Program-made: the position numbers and the translations under genes
In this document: piece after piece, positions 26,432 through 34,742 of the stretch
How positions within the stretch are numbered: position 1 is the first letter of the stretch
How the letters are laid out: each line of letters opens with the position of its first letter
The notes under the pieces: generated by a model
The model's input: only the letters and a program-made list of their open reading frames with translations
Told to the model about the DNA's origin: nothing
Database searches by the model: none
Assembly: GCF_021129175.1 (NCBI RefSeq)
Contig: NZ_JAJOHV010000002.1
Location: 1 to 64,000, forward strand
Reading direction: 5' to 3'
DNA: 64,000 nucleotides
DNA from: Chromobacterium piscinae
GTDB lineage: Bacteria > Pseudomonadota > Gammaproteobacteria > Burkholderiales > Chromobacteriaceae

Positions 26432-27091
26432 ATGGGCAAGCTGCGCGTAGCCTGCTTTTCCCTGTCCATAGACGGTTTCGGCGCGGGACCGGCGCAAAGC
26501 CTCGACCACCCGCTGGGCATCGGCGGCATGGCGCTGCACCAGTGGGCGTTCGCCACCGCCGCCTTCCAGCGCCTGCACGGCGGCGGCATAGGCGGCGAGA
26601 CTGGAGTGGACAATGGCTTCATCGAACGGGGTTTCGACAATGTCGGCGCATGGATATTGGGACGCAATATGTTCGGCCCGCTGCGCGGGCCATGGCCGGA
26701 TCTGGAATGGAAGGGGTGGTGGGGCGAGGAGCCGCCCTACCACACGCAAGTGTTCGTGCTGACCCATCATCCACGCCCCACTCTCGTCATGAAGGGTGGA
26801 ACGACTTTCCACTTCGTATCCGATGGCGTCCTCTCGGCCCTGGAGCGGGCCCGCAAAGCGGCCGGCGGCCGGGACGTGAGGCTGGGCGGCGGCGTCGACG
26901 CGGTGCGGCAATACCTGCGCGCCGGCCTGATCGACGAGCTGCACCTGGCCATCGCGCCCACGCTGCTGGGAAGCGGCGAAGCCTTGTTCGCCGGGCTGGA
27001 TCTTCCCGCGCTCGGCTACCAGTGCGAGGAGCTAGTGCCGGGCGAGCGGGCCTCCCACCTGCTGCTGCGCCGACTCTGCGAGCCAGCCTGA
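26432..27091 (+). CDS. dihydrofolate reductase family protein (RibD C-terminal domain)
   Basis: 219 residues. Starts KLRVACFSLSIDGFGAGP, then GRNMFGPLRGPWP, then VFVLTHHPRP, and GGGVDAVRQYLRAGLIDELHLAIAPTLLG; these are the conserved segments of the RibD-C / YyaP reductase family (NADPH-dependent, substrate unknown). The ATG at 26432 is preceded by GGAGGGAGGATGCG, a near-ideal ribosome site, so the earlier in-frame ATG at 26393 is rejected. It stands alone between two strong terminators. Confidence 0.85.
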   Translation: MGKLRVACFSLSIDGFGAGPAQSLDHPLGIGGMALHQWAFATAAFQRLHGGGIGGETGVDNGFIERGFDNVGAWILGRNMFGPLRGPWPDLEWKGWWGEEPPYHTQVFVLTHHPRPTLVMKGGTTFHFVSDGVLSALERARKAAGGRDVRLGGGVDAVRQYLRAGLIDELHLAIAPTLLGSGEALFAGLDLPALGYQCEELVPGERASHLLLRRLCEPA

Positions 27092-27102
27092 GGCGGAAAC
27101 AA

Positions 27103-27128
27103 AAAGCGGAGCCCATGGGCTCCGCTTT
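27103..27128. terminator. bidirectional terminator, perfect 26-bp palindrome
   Basis: AAAGCGGAGCCCA (27103-27115) and TGGGCTCCGCTTT (27116-27128) are exact reverse complements. On the minus strand it is followed by TTTTTGTTT, so it ends the convergent transporter transcript well; on the plus strand CTTTATCC follows. Confidence 0.88.
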
Positions 27129-27146
27129 ATCCGAACACTGCCCGGA

Positions 27147-28544
27147 TCAGGCCGGATTGTGCAACAACGAGTTGCGCCGCGAGTACCCGAAGTACACCAC
27201 CAGGCCGATGATCAGCCAGGCGGCGAAGCAGGTCCAGGTCAACAGCGACAGCTGGGTCATCAGGAAGCCGCAGCACAGGATGGCCAGCGCCGGGATGGTA
27301 GGCACCGCCGGGCAGACGAACTTGCGCGGCAGGTCCGGCTCGCGCTTGCGCAGCACGATCACCGACAGCGCGATCAGCGCGAACGCCGCCAGCGTGCCGA
27401 TGTTCACCAGCTCGGCCAGCGTGTGCAGAGGCACAAAGCCCGCCAGCAGCGCGATGATGGTGCCGATCAGCCAGGTGGCCTTGTATGGGGTGCCATACTT
27501 CGGGTTCACCTCGGAGAAGATCTTGGGCAGCAGGCCGTCGCGGCTCATCGCGAACAGGATGCGGGTCTGGCCGTAGGTCATCACCAGGATCACCGTCATC
27601 ATGCCCAGGATGGCGCCCAGATCGACGAAGCCCGCGAACCAGTCCAGCTTGGCCACTTGCAGCGCCAGCGACACCGGGTGGTCGACGCCGGCGAACTGCA
27701 TATAGGGCACGATGCCGGTCATGATGGCGGCCACCACCACGTACAGGATAGAGCACACCGCCAGCGACCAGATCACGCCGCGCGGAATGTCCTTGGCCGG
27801 GTTCTTCACTTCTTCAGCCGCGCAGGTGACCGCGTCGAAGCCGATGAAGCTGAAGAACACGATGGCCGCGCCGTGGAACACGCCGGAGAAGCCGAACGGC
27901 AGCGCCGGCTCCCAGTTGGCAGGCTTCACGTGCCACACCCCGATGGCGATGAACAGCACCACCACCGCCACCTTGATCAGCACCACGATGTTGTTGACGC
28001 GCTTGGATTCCTTGATGCCGAAGGCCAGCAGCGCGGTGATGATCATCGCGATGCAAAAGGCCGGCAGATTGAACAAGGTTTCCTTGCCCGGCACCGAGCC
28101 GGCGGCGGCGGTGAGCGCCTGCGGCAGCGTGACGCCGAAACCGGACAGCAGGCTCTGGAAGTAGCCGGACCAGCCGACCGACACCGCCGACGAGGCCAGC
28201 AGGTATTCCAGCAGCAGGTCCCAGCCTATGATCCAGGCGATCAGTTCGCCCAGCGTGGCGTAAGCGTAGGTGTAGGTGGAGCCGGAAATCGGCAGCATGG
28301 AAGCGAATTCGGCATAGCACATCGCCGCGAAGCCGCAGGCGAAGGCGCTGATGACGAAGGAAAGCACCAGGCCGGGGCCGGCGATGGTGGCGCCGGTGCC
28401 GGTGAGCACGAAAATCCCGGTGCCGATGATGGCGCCGATGCCCAGCATGGTAAGGTCGAACGCGGAGAGCTCTTTTCTCAATCCGCGCGAAGTCTGAGCG
28501 GCGGCCAACATGCCTTGCACGCTCTTCTTGCGCATCAAACTCAT
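27147..28544 (-). CDS. APC-superfamily amino acid permease (YfnA/CAT type)
   Basis: 465 residues with about 12 membrane helices. The N-terminal KKSVQGMLA...LRKELSAFDLTMLGIGAIIGTGIFVLTG (shown in part) is the hallmark of the cationic-amino-acid-transporter-like branch of APC permeases; helix 1 carries GIGAIIGTGIF and helix 6 has FFSFIGFDAV. Likely imports one or more amino acids with protons; the substrate is not evident. GGGATAG precedes the ATG (28544). A 274-base non-coding region lies upstream. Confidence 0.88.
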   Translation of the reverse strand: MSLMRKKSVQGMLAAAQTSRGLRKELSAFDLTMLGIGAIIGTGIFVLTGTGATIAGPGLVLSFVISAFACGFAAMCYAEFASMLPISGSTYTYAYATLGELIAWIIGWDLLLEYLLASSAVSVGWSGYFQSLLSGFGVTLPQALTAAAGSVPGKETLFNLPAFCIAMIITALLAFGIKESKRVNNIVVLIKVAVVVLFIAIGVWHVKPANWEPALPFGFSGVFHGAAIVFFSFIGFDAVTCAAEEVKNPAKDIPRGVIWSLAVCSILYVVVAAIMTGIVPYMQFAGVDHPVSLALQVAKLDWFAGFVDLGAILGMMTVILVMTYGQTRILFAMSRDGLLPKIFSEVNPKYGTPYKATWLIGTIIALLAGFVPLHTLAELVNIGTLAAFALIALSVIVLRKREPDLPRKFVCPAVPTIPALAILCCGFLMTQLSLLTWTCFAAWLIIGLVVYFGYSRRNSLLHNPA

Positions 28545-28738
28545 TGTCTACTATCCCGTATCTTGCCCGCACCGGCCCGCGCCGCCGTACATGGCGGCGG
28601 CGCTGAAACGACAAGACGCCCGCGGTCCAGGCGGGCGCCTCATACTCGGATTCGGCTGTTGTGATCTGATTTGTCCCTCTGCGGCTGCCCTGTCTTGTCT
28701 GCCATGTGCAGGCCATGCTCGCGGAGGCCATCGATACT

Positions 28739-28756
28739 ACCGCAGGAGGCTGCGGT
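28739..28756. promoter_or_regulatory. 18-bp inverted repeat upstream of the permease
   Basis: ACCGCAG (28739-28745), GAGG, CTGCGGT (28750-28756). Seven-base perfect arms in the 274-base non-coding interval 28545-28818, about 195 bases upstream of the permease start. No T-run follows, so an operator is likelier than a terminator. The stretch 28757-28818 is AT-rich and otherwise featureless. Confidence 0.35.
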
Positions 28757-28818
28757 CACAATACGGGAAAACACCAATAGCTTACAAGAAAATAATCAAT
28801 AGTCATAATAAAAACCAA

Positions 28819-29265
28819 TCACGGCAGCGGCATCCTGTCCACCAGCCTGCGGACGGCCTGCTCCAGCTTGGCGCGGCGGTTGTCGCCATCGCCCAGCCGC
28901 TCCCGGCCGCTCCACAATACCGCGCCATCCTCGCCCTTCACCGTCAGGCTGAGCTCGGCCCACTGCTCCAGCCGGTACGGCGGCTGCCGCCAGTAACCGT
29001 CGTAACGCCAATCCATCGGTTGATCCACCCACTGCTGCCGCTGCTCCTCGGCGAAACACAGCCGCCAGCCCGGCGGCGGCCCCTCCTCCAGCCCGCGCAG
29101 CGCCAGCCTGGCGGCCAGCCAGCCATGCCAGTCGGCGCCGTCGCCGTCGGGCAGACACTCCAGCCGGACGCGAGGCGCCGATGCCGCGGAGTCGCCGATA
29201 TCCGCCCAGGCCAAGCCGGAAACCAACAGCAAGGCGGCCAAACCGCCCGTCAGCAAACCGCTCAT
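28819..29265 (-). CDS. small secreted protein, DUF4136-like C-terminus
   Basis: 148 residues from the ATG at 29265, preceded by GGGAGAGGG; an upstream ATG at 29289 lacks a ribosome site. A signal peptide MSGLLTGGLAALLLVSGLAWA is followed by a mature domain. The end LTVKGEDGAVLWSGRERLGDGDNRRAKLEQAVRRLVDRMP resembles DUF4136 envelope proteins (part: DGAVLWSGRERLGD, AVRRLVDRMP). Function unknown. It follows the LamB-like porin by 112 bases with a hairpin between them. Confidence 0.6.
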   Translation of the reverse strand: MSGLLTGGLAALLLVSGLAWADIGDSAASAPRVRLECLPDGDGADWHGWLAARLALRGLEEGPPPGWRLCFAEEQRQQWVDQPMDWRYDGYWRQPPYRLEQWAELSLTVKGEDGAVLWSGRERLGDGDNRRAKLEQAVRRLVDRMPLP

Positions 29266-29311
29266 CGCCCTCTCCCGATATTTCGTCATGCCAGACAGAC
29301 TCCCCCCAAAC

Positions 29312-29341
29312 GACAAAGTGCCGCGACTCTCGCCGCGGCAC
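29312..29341 (-). terminator. hairpin after the LamB-like porin gene
   Basis: On the minus strand GTGCCGCG (29341-29334), eight-base loop, CGCGGCAC (29325-29318), then TTTGTCG. An 8-bp GC stem with a short T-run 37 bases beyond the porin stop; probably a partial or full terminator of the tre operon. Confidence 0.6.
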
Positions 29342-29377
29342 CGTAAACAATCGTTTGCAAAACCGCTCAAGCCGCGC

Positions 29378-30646
29378 TTACCACCACGCCTCCAGCTGCA
29401 CGCCGAAGGTATTGGCGTGGGTGCGGCCATTGGCGGCGAAGGTGGTCAGATTGGCCTGCGCCGCCGCGTTGTTCCAGTTGTAATGGCTGGCGTAAACCCG
29501 CAGTTCCGGCCGAGTCCAGAAGTCGGTATTGGGCGAGAACGCCACCGCTAGCGTCGCCTTGTTCAGCTGCTGCGCCGGCTGATCGTCGGCATTGCGCCGG
29601 GTCAGGCCGATCTCGGTCAGCAATTTGACGTTGGCCGCCACGCCGTAGGACAAGCGGCCGCCAAGGGTTGAATCGCGGTACTTGGCGGCGTTGTCCGGCG
29701 CCGTCGTCTGCCAGCCCAGCACCGCCTGGCCGCCAAAGCGTCCGCGCTGCCAGTCCACCACTTCGGCGACGCGGTTCTGCCGCGCGCCGGCCTGCGCCGC
29801 GCCGCTGCTGTCCAGATTGTAGAACTGGCCGGACAGCGAGGCGTGGCCGGTGGACGTTTGCAGAAACAGCGAATTGTTGACGCCCTGAGCCAGGAAATCC
29901 TTTTGATTGTGCAGCAGGCCCAGCGCCGCGCCGGGCTTGCCGATGGCGAAATCGCCTCCTATCGCCGCGCCAGTCAAGGTCAGCTTGCCGCCGGGGTTGG
30001 TCTCTATGCCGGTCAGCTGGAAGTTGGCGCGGCGCGCGTTGTTGGGGGTGGCATTGTTGTTGGCGTAGCTGCCGGACGAGGACACCGACAGGTTCAGCTT
30101 GGCCTTGCCGACAGCGATACCGTCCACGCCGGCGCCGTAGTTGTCGCCATCCTGCATCAGCCAGTTGTCCAGGATGTGGATGTCCTGGACGCGGTGGTAG
30201 CGCTGGCCGGCCCACAGCGTCAGGTTGGGCGCGAATTCCAGCCCGCTGATGTAGCCATAGACCTGCGAGGCGCTGGTCTTGCCGTTGTAGATGGTGGGCA
30301 TAACATAAGCGCCCCAGCTGACGCCGTTGCCCAGCGTCCATTTCTTGCCGACGCCGAACTCGATATAGGTGTCGCCTTCGTTGCCCAGACGGTAGTGCTG
30401 CAGATCGCCGCCCAGCTGGTACTGGCCCTTGGGCAGATTGTCGCCGGCGCTGCCGTAGAAGCCGCTGCGCAGATAGCCGTCAAACTGGAAGCCCATGTCG
30501 TCCAGCGCCTTCTTCACCGCGCCGCTCAGTTGCTCGGCGCCAATCTGCGGCGCCGGCGCGGCGGCGGGCGCATCCTCCGCCCAGGCCGGCAGGCCATGCC
30601 CCAGCGGCAGCAGCACGCACAGCCAGCTTATCGTTTTCGTCCTCAT
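29378..30646 (-). CDS. LamB/maltoporin-family carbohydrate porin
   Basis: 422 residues. Signal peptide ends near PAWAED; the short acidic/Ala spacer is followed by FDGYLRSGFYGSAGDN, the usual first strand of sugar porins, and 18-strand barrel features (GYISGLEFAPNLTLWAGQRYHR; QDIHILDNW). The last residue is Trp after EAWW, an outer-membrane insertion signal. AAGGAGACAAGA precedes the ATG (30646). By location after treB-treC it is inferred to admit trehalose. It is slightly shorter than E. coli LamB (446). Confidence 0.85.
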   Translation of the reverse strand: MRTKTISWLCVLLPLGHGLPAWAEDAPAAAPAPQIGAEQLSGAVKKALDDMGFQFDGYLRSGFYGSAGDNLPKGQYQLGGDLQHYRLGNEGDTYIEFGVGKKWTLGNGVSWGAYVMPTIYNGKTSASQVYGYISGLEFAPNLTLWAGQRYHRVQDIHILDNWLMQDGDNYGAGVDGIAVGKAKLNLSVSSSGSYANNNATPNNARRANFQLTGIETNPGGKLTLTGAAIGGDFAIGKPGAALGLLHNQKDFLAQGVNNSLFLQTSTGHASLSGQFYNLDSSGAAQAGARQNRVAEVVDWQRGRFGGQAVLGWQTTAPDNAAKYRDSTLGGRLSYGVAANVKLLTEIGLTRRNADDQPAQQLNKATLAVAFSPNTDFWTRPELRVYASHYNWNNAAAQANLTTFAANGRTHANTFGVQLEAWW

Positions 30647-30703
30647 TCTTGTCTCCTTATCCTTGTAGATGGTCGCGCGCCAGGCGCGGACAAAGCTCCG
30701 CCC

Positions 30704-30723
30704 TGCCGGCCTGGCGGCCGGCA
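30704..30723 (-). promoter_or_regulatory. intercistronic hairpin between treC and the porin gene
   Basis: TGCCGGCC (30704-30711), TGGC, GGCCGGCA (30716-30723): a perfect 8-bp GC stem in the 104-base gap between treC and the porin. It has no T-run and lies about 60 bases before the porin start. Likely an mRNA stabiliser or processing site that lets the porin be expressed at a different level from the enzymes. Confidence 0.5.
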
Positions 30724-30750
30724 TGAAAGCGGTATTGGGTGCGGGGGCGG

Positions 30751-32400
30751 TTAAGAGACGCTTGGCGGCGCGGCCCGGTACAGCAGCGAATGCCAGGGCC
30801 TCAGCTGGCCGTCGACATGCGGCGGGTAGTTGGACAGCAGCAGTTCCAGCGTCCAGCCCTCCGGCACGGCGTCCGGCAGAGGCCGGTAATGGATGTTGTC
30901 GGCGCCGAAGTGGTTGATCACCAGCAGCATTTCGTCATCGCAACGGCGGGTGTAGACCCACAGGCTGGAGTGGTCCGGCGTCAGACAGCGGTAATCGCCG
31001 TCGGCGAACACCCGGTACTGCTTGCGCAGCTGGATCAAGCGCCGGTAGTGATGCAGCGCGGAATGCTTGTCGCCGATGGCGGCGGCGACATTGATCTCGG
31101 CCGCGGCCGCCGCCACGGCCAGCCACGGCTCGACCGCGCTGAAGCCGGCGTGCGGACCGTCGTCCCACTGCATCGGGGTGCGGGCGTTGTCGCGCGAGCG
31201 CTGGCGTATCACCGCCATCGCGTCGTCATCGGAGAAGCCCTCTTCCAGCAACTGCCGATAGGCGTTCAGGCTTTCCACGTCGCGCAGCTGGCCGATGTCG
31301 CCGAAGCCGGGATCAGCCATGGCTATCTCCTCGCCCTGGTAGATATAGGGCGTGCCCTGCAGCCCGTGCAGCGCGGTGGCCAGCATCTTGGCGGACTCGG
31401 TCCGATAGCGGCCATCGTCGCCGAAGCGCGACAAGGCGCGCGGCTGGTCGTGGTTGCACCAGAACAAGGCGTTCCAGCCACCGCCGGCGTGCATGCCGCT
31501 TTGCCAATCGGACAGGATGCGCTTGAGCGCGATGAAATCCACCGTCCCCGGCCGCCACTTCTCGCCGTCCGGGTAGTCCACCTTCAGATGGTGGAAGTTG
31601 AAGGTCATGCTCAGCTCGCCCCGCTCCGGCCGGCTGTAGGCGATGCAATGCTCCAGCGAGGTGGACGACATCTCGCCCACGGTCAGCAAGTCGTGGCCAT
31701 CGAACACCTCGCGGTGCATCTGCTGCAGGTATTCATGCACGCGCGGGCCGTCGGTGTAGAAATGGCGGCCGTCGCTGTCGTCCTCGGAAAACGCCGGGTC
31801 CTTGGAGATCAGGTTGATCACATCCAGCCGGAAGCCGGCCACGCCCTTGTCGCGCCAGAAACGCATCATCTCGAACACCGCCTGGCGCAATGCCGGGCTT
31901 TCCCAGTTCAGATCGGCCTGGGTCTTGTCGAACAGATGCAGGTAATACTGGCCGCTGGCATCATCCTTCTCCCAAGCGTTGCCGCCGAATTTGGACTGCC
32001 AGTTATTGGGCGCGTCGCGCCAGATGTAGAAGTCGCGGTAGGGGTTGTCCCTGCCCTTCAAGGCCTCGCGGAACCAGGCGTGTTCAGTGGAGGTGTGGTT
32101 GACCACGATGTCCAGCATCACGCCGATGCCGCGCCGCTTGGCCTCCGCCAGCAGCAGCTCGAAATCCGCCATGCTGCCGTAGGCCGGATCGATGCTGTAA
32201 TAGTCGCTGACGTCGTAGCCGTTGTCGTGCTGCGGCGAGCGATAGAACGGCGTCAGCCACAGGTAGTCCACCCCCAGCCAGGCCAGGTAATCCAGCCGGT
32301 CCACCACGCCCAACAGGTCGCCGGTGGCTTGGTTGCGATGGCTGCTGAAGCTCTTGGGGTAGATCTGGTACACCACCGCCTGTTTCATGTCCTTAAGCAT
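30751..32400 (-). CDS. treC: trehalose-6-phosphate hydrolase (GH13)
   Basis: 549 residues. Alpha-amylase-fold glucosidase splitting trehalose-6-phosphate into glucose and glucose-6-phosphate in the cytoplasm. VVYQIYPKSFSS opening, DIVVNHTSTEHAWF, nucleophile Asp in GFRLDVINLISKD, acid/base Glu in LLTVGEMSST, and the third Asp in NHDQPRALSRFG. ARTPMQWDDGPHAGFS is shared with other TreC/oligo-1,6-glucosidases. The start at 32400 overlaps the treB stop by eight bases and is preceded by GAGG; an internal ATG at 32388 with AAGGAC too close to it is the alternative. Confidence 0.93.
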   Translation of the reverse strand: MLKDMKQAVVYQIYPKSFSSHRNQATGDLLGVVDRLDYLAWLGVDYLWLTPFYRSPQHDNGYDVSDYYSIDPAYGSMADFELLLAEAKRRGIGVMLDIVVNHTSTEHAWFREALKGRDNPYRDFYIWRDAPNNWQSKFGGNAWEKDDASGQYYLHLFDKTQADLNWESPALRQAVFEMMRFWRDKGVAGFRLDVINLISKDPAFSEDDSDGRHFYTDGPRVHEYLQQMHREVFDGHDLLTVGEMSSTSLEHCIAYSRPERGELSMTFNFHHLKVDYPDGEKWRPGTVDFIALKRILSDWQSGMHAGGGWNALFWCNHDQPRALSRFGDDGRYRTESAKMLATALHGLQGTPYIYQGEEIAMADPGFGDIGQLRDVESLNAYRQLLEEGFSDDDAMAVIRQRSRDNARTPMQWDDGPHAGFSAVEPWLAVAAAAAEINVAAAIGDKHSALHHYRRLIQLRKQYRVFADGDYRCLTPDHSSLWVYTRRCDDEMLLVINHFGADNIHYRPLPDAVPEGWTLELLLSNYPPHVDGQLRPWHSLLYRAAPPSVS

Positions 32401-33847
32401 GCTGCGCGGCCTCGTCTTGGGAAACCGCGGCCAGTTGGCGGCGCGCCAGCAGCCAGGTCAGGCCGAAGGGCAGGATCAAGGCCACCAGCGTGCCCACGAG
32501 GAACAGCGGGATGTGCTGCGGAATGATGGAGATGAAGGCCGGCAGGCCGCCCACGCCGATCGCCGACGCCTTGACGTGGCCCAGGCTGATCAGCACCGCA
32601 GCCGAGGCCGAGCCGGCCAGCGCCGCGTAAAACGGCAGCTTGTAGCGCAGATTGACGCCGAACATCGCCGGCTCGGTGATGCCGAAGAAGGCCGACACCG
32701 CCGAAGTGGACGCCATATTCTTGTCGTTGGCGTTCCTGGCCAGCCAGAACATCGCCAGCGCGGCGCTGCCCTGGGCGATATTGGACAGCGCGATCATCGG
32801 CCAGATGAAGGTGCCGCCCTGGCTGGCGATCAGCTGCAGGTCCACCGCGATGAACATGTGGTGCATGCCGGTCAGCACCAGCGGCGCGTACAGCGCGCCG
32901 AACAGCGCCGCGCCCAGCCACGGCGCCATGTTGAACACGTAAACCAGCGCGTCGGTGACGGCGATGCCCAGGTGGCGGGCCAGCGGGCCGATCACCGCCA
33001 GCGCCAGGAAGCCGCTGACCGCGATGGTGACGATGGGCACCACCAAGAGCTGCACCGCGTTGGGCACCCTGGGCTTCAGCCACAGCTCGACCCGGCACAT
33101 CACCCAGGCAGCGGCCAGGATGGGCAGGATCTGGCCCTGGTAGCCCACCTTCTCGATATGCAGGCCGAACAGGTCGAAGTACGGCACTGACGCGCCATCC
33201 AGCCCGGCCGCGGCCTTGCCGTAGCTCCAGGCGTTGAGCAAGTCCGGATGCACCAGCAGCAGGCCCAGCACGATGCCGAGAATCTCGCTGCCGCCAAAGC
33301 GCTTGGCGGCCGACCAGCCCACCAGCGCCGGCAAAAACACGAAAGAGGTGTTGGCCATCATATTGATCAGCCCCCACAAGCCCGACAGGCCTGGATAGGC
33401 GTCCAGCAGGCTCTTGCCTTCGATGAACATGCCCTTGGCGCCCAACAGATTGTTGGCTCCCATCAGCAAGCCGGCGATGACGATGGCCGGCAGGATGGGC
33501 ATGAACACGTCCGAGAACACCTTGACCAGCTGCTGCAGCCGACTCTGCTTGGCGTCGCCGCTGGCCTTGACGTCGGCGATGGTGGCACGCGCCACGCCGC
33601 CCTGCTTCACCATCTCGGCGTAGACGCGGTCCACGTCGCCGGCGCCGATGACGATCTGGAACACTCCGGCATTGCTGAAATGGCCCTTCACCAGCGCCAC
33701 CTGGCGCAGCGCGTCCCCGTTCACCTTGGATTCGTCGAGCAATGAAATGCGCAGCCGGGTGAGGCAGTGCGCCGCCTGGCGGATATTGGCCGCGCCGCCG
33801 ATGCTTTCCAGTATCTGCGCGGCGATCGCTTGGTAGTCGTGACTCAT
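32393..33847 (-). CDS. treB: PTS trehalose-specific EIIBC component
   Basis: 484 residues. The N-terminal EIIB domain has the phosphorylated Cys28 in AAHCLTRLRISL; the membrane EIIC domain (about 105-475) has about 10 helices with the GITEPAMFGVNLRYKLPF and HHMFIAVD signatures. There is no EIIA domain, so phosphate must come from a separate EIIA-Glc-type protein, as in E. coli. Transports trehalose and phosphorylates it to trehalose-6-phosphate for TreC. GGGGAGAGACG precedes the ATG (33847). Confidence 0.93.
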   Translation of the reverse strand: MSHDYQAIAAQILESIGGAANIRQAAHCLTRLRISLLDESKVNGDALRQVALVKGHFSNAGVFQIVIGAGDVDRVYAEMVKQGGVARATIADVKASGDAKQSRLQQLVKVFSDVFMPILPAIVIAGLLMGANNLLGAKGMFIEGKSLLDAYPGLSGLWGLINMMANTSFVFLPALVGWSAAKRFGGSEILGIVLGLLLVHPDLLNAWSYGKAAAGLDGASVPYFDLFGLHIEKVGYQGQILPILAAAWVMCRVELWLKPRVPNAVQLLVVPIVTIAVSGFLALAVIGPLARHLGIAVTDALVYVFNMAPWLGAALFGALYAPLVLTGMHHMFIAVDLQLIASQGGTFIWPMIALSNIAQGSAALAMFWLARNANDKNMASTSAVSAFFGITEPAMFGVNLRYKLPFYAALAGSASAAVLISLGHVKASAIGVGGLPAFISIIPQHIPLFLVGTLVALILPFGLTWLLARRQLAAVSQDEAAQHA

Positions 33848-33885
33848 CGTCTCTCCCCTGTCCCTTGTCGCGGCGGTGGATTCGC

Positions 33886-33940
33886 TTCCGGCACAATGCC
33901 GGAAATCCGCCTGTTCGTGGCGATTGTCTGCATGACAATC
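33886..33940 (-). promoter_or_regulatory. two hairpins in the treB 5' leader
   Basis: TTCCGGCA (33886-33893), CAA, TGCCGGAA (33897-33904) is a perfect 8-bp stem with a three-base loop. GATTGTC (33922-33928), five bases, GACAATC (33934-33940) is a second inverted repeat at the predicted 5' end of the mRNA. Both would lie in the roughly 90-base untranslated leader and may stabilise the transcript. Neither is followed by a T-run. Confidence 0.45.
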
Positions 33941-33946
33941 AAGGGC

Positions 33947-33975
33947 AAATTAACTCGTACATACAAGATGGTCAA
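33947..33975 (-). promoter_or_regulatory. sigma-70 promoter of the treBC operon
   Basis: On the minus strand, -35 TTGACC (33975-33970), a 17-base spacer and -10 TAATTT (33952-33947). The spacing is ideal and the match good. It lies about 100 bases upstream of treB. A TreR-like operator fills the spacer. Confidence 0.7.
33954..33967. promoter_or_regulatory. TreR-like operator 1 (inside the promoter spacer)
   Basis: CTCGTACATACAAG, near-palindromic with arms CTCGTA / TACAAG. It resembles the TTGTATATACAA-type boxes of GntR-family TreR repressors and sits exactly between -35 and -10 of the treB promoter, where a bound repressor would exclude RNA polymerase. Confidence 0.7.
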
Positions 33976-33977
33976 CG

Positions 33978-33991
33978 CTCGTATGTACGAG
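33978..33991. promoter_or_regulatory. TreR-like operator 2 (upstream of -35)
   Basis: CTCGTATGTACGAG, perfect 6-bp arms around TG. It lies two bases upstream of the -35 box and is centred 24 bases from operator 1, about 2.3 helical turns. Together the two sites flank and fill the promoter. Confidence 0.7.
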
Positions 33992-34217
33992 TTTGCGAAA
34001 AGTCAAACCGACTGCCGCCATTTCGCAACAGAGGGAAAAGCAAAGGCCCAGGCGGATCACTCCGCGCCGGGCCGGTCTCATTCATCTGTTCTGCAATCAA
34101 CGGTGGATCGTCCCTGCGGGGCATCCCCCTACAAAAGACCATCTGCGGTAAGCGCGGAATCTCGGCAAAGCCGGGGGTTCCGCCGAGTTGCAATTTCATG
34201 ACTATATCAAGGGTACG

Positions 34218-34289
34218 TGGTAACCTTTTGGTCAAGAGGGATGCTACGCCGGCAAGCAGGCTTCACGCCCCTTACCTCCAACATTAGGC
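34218..34289 (+). other. attC-like recombination site (integron cassette boundary), degenerate
   Basis: The left part has GGTAAC (34219-34224), then TTTTGGTCAAGAGGGA; the right part has CCCCTTACCTCCAAC followed by ATTAGGC (34283-34289). This mirrors the usual attC layout, in which TAAC plus TTCAAGAGGGA on the left pairs with CCCCTTAACTTCAAC plus GTTAGGC on the right around a variable loop (here about 26 bases). The core G of GTTAGGC is A here and the left core is poor, so the site looks decayed. The preceding 34000-34217 holds no gene I can support. Confidence 0.5.
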
Positions 34290-34298
34290 TGCACTCCC

Positions 34299-34574
34299 AT
34301 GAGCATGTTTGCACATCAAGTAGAGCTCATTGAATCATCCGAAAACAGAGCGCTCTATCGATTTTCCCCTGATCTTCTACATGCACCAAATGCACGCGGG
34401 GTCGTAGAGGTTACACACCTTGATTGGACATATATGCTGATTGAAGCATCAAACGGAGAAGAGCTTGGGGCTGTATCATCAGACACCGGCTGTTTAAGAC
34501 GCTTGGTCCCAAGAATCAAAGAATCCTACAACAGGGAAAAGAGTTGGCCTTTGAAATGTTGGTTCACCGCTTAG
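34299..34574 (+). CDS. hypothetical cassette-type protein
   Basis: 91 residues, no recognised family. It begins MSMFAHQVELIESSENR and has a tryptophan-containing middle (VTHLDWTYMLIEASNG). The ATG is ten bases after the right core of an attC-like site, there is no Shine-Dalgarno sequence, and the stop is 41 bases before a second attC-like site: the exact compact layout of integron gene cassettes. Base and codon use is far more AT-rich than its neighbours, a sign of transfer. It is oriented against the tre operon. No promoter is visible, so expression is uncertain. Confidence 0.55.
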   Translation: MSMFAHQVELIESSENRALYRFSPDLLHAPNARGVVEVTHLDWTYMLIEASNGEELGAVSSDTGCLRRLVPRIKESYNREKSWPLKCWFTA

Positions 34575-34615
34575 ATAAGTTCTATGCAACTCTCACATTG
34601 CAATAAACCATACCG

Positions 34616-34704
34616 GCCTAACAATTTGCTTAAACCGACGACCAAAATTTACGCCTTTGGTTTCTCTCAGTCGCTACGTTCCTTCAGCGCAGCTTAGCTT
34701 AGTT
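34616..34704 (+). other. second attC-like site, left half well preserved
   Basis: GCCTAAC (34616-34622) fits the RYYYAAC inverse core; it is followed by AATTTGCTTAAACCGACG, close to the AATTCGTTCAAGCCGACG left arm of many class 1 cassette sites. ACCAAA (about 34641) and TTTGGT (about 34656) could form the variable loop stem. On the right, GCAGCTTAGCT resembles GCGGCTTAACT, but the GTTAGGC core is not recognisable (TTAGTTC instead). This suggests a partially deleted or mutated site. Confidence 0.45.
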
Positions 34705-34742
34705 CAAAAAATTAACCATACAAAATAACCACAGAGATTGCC

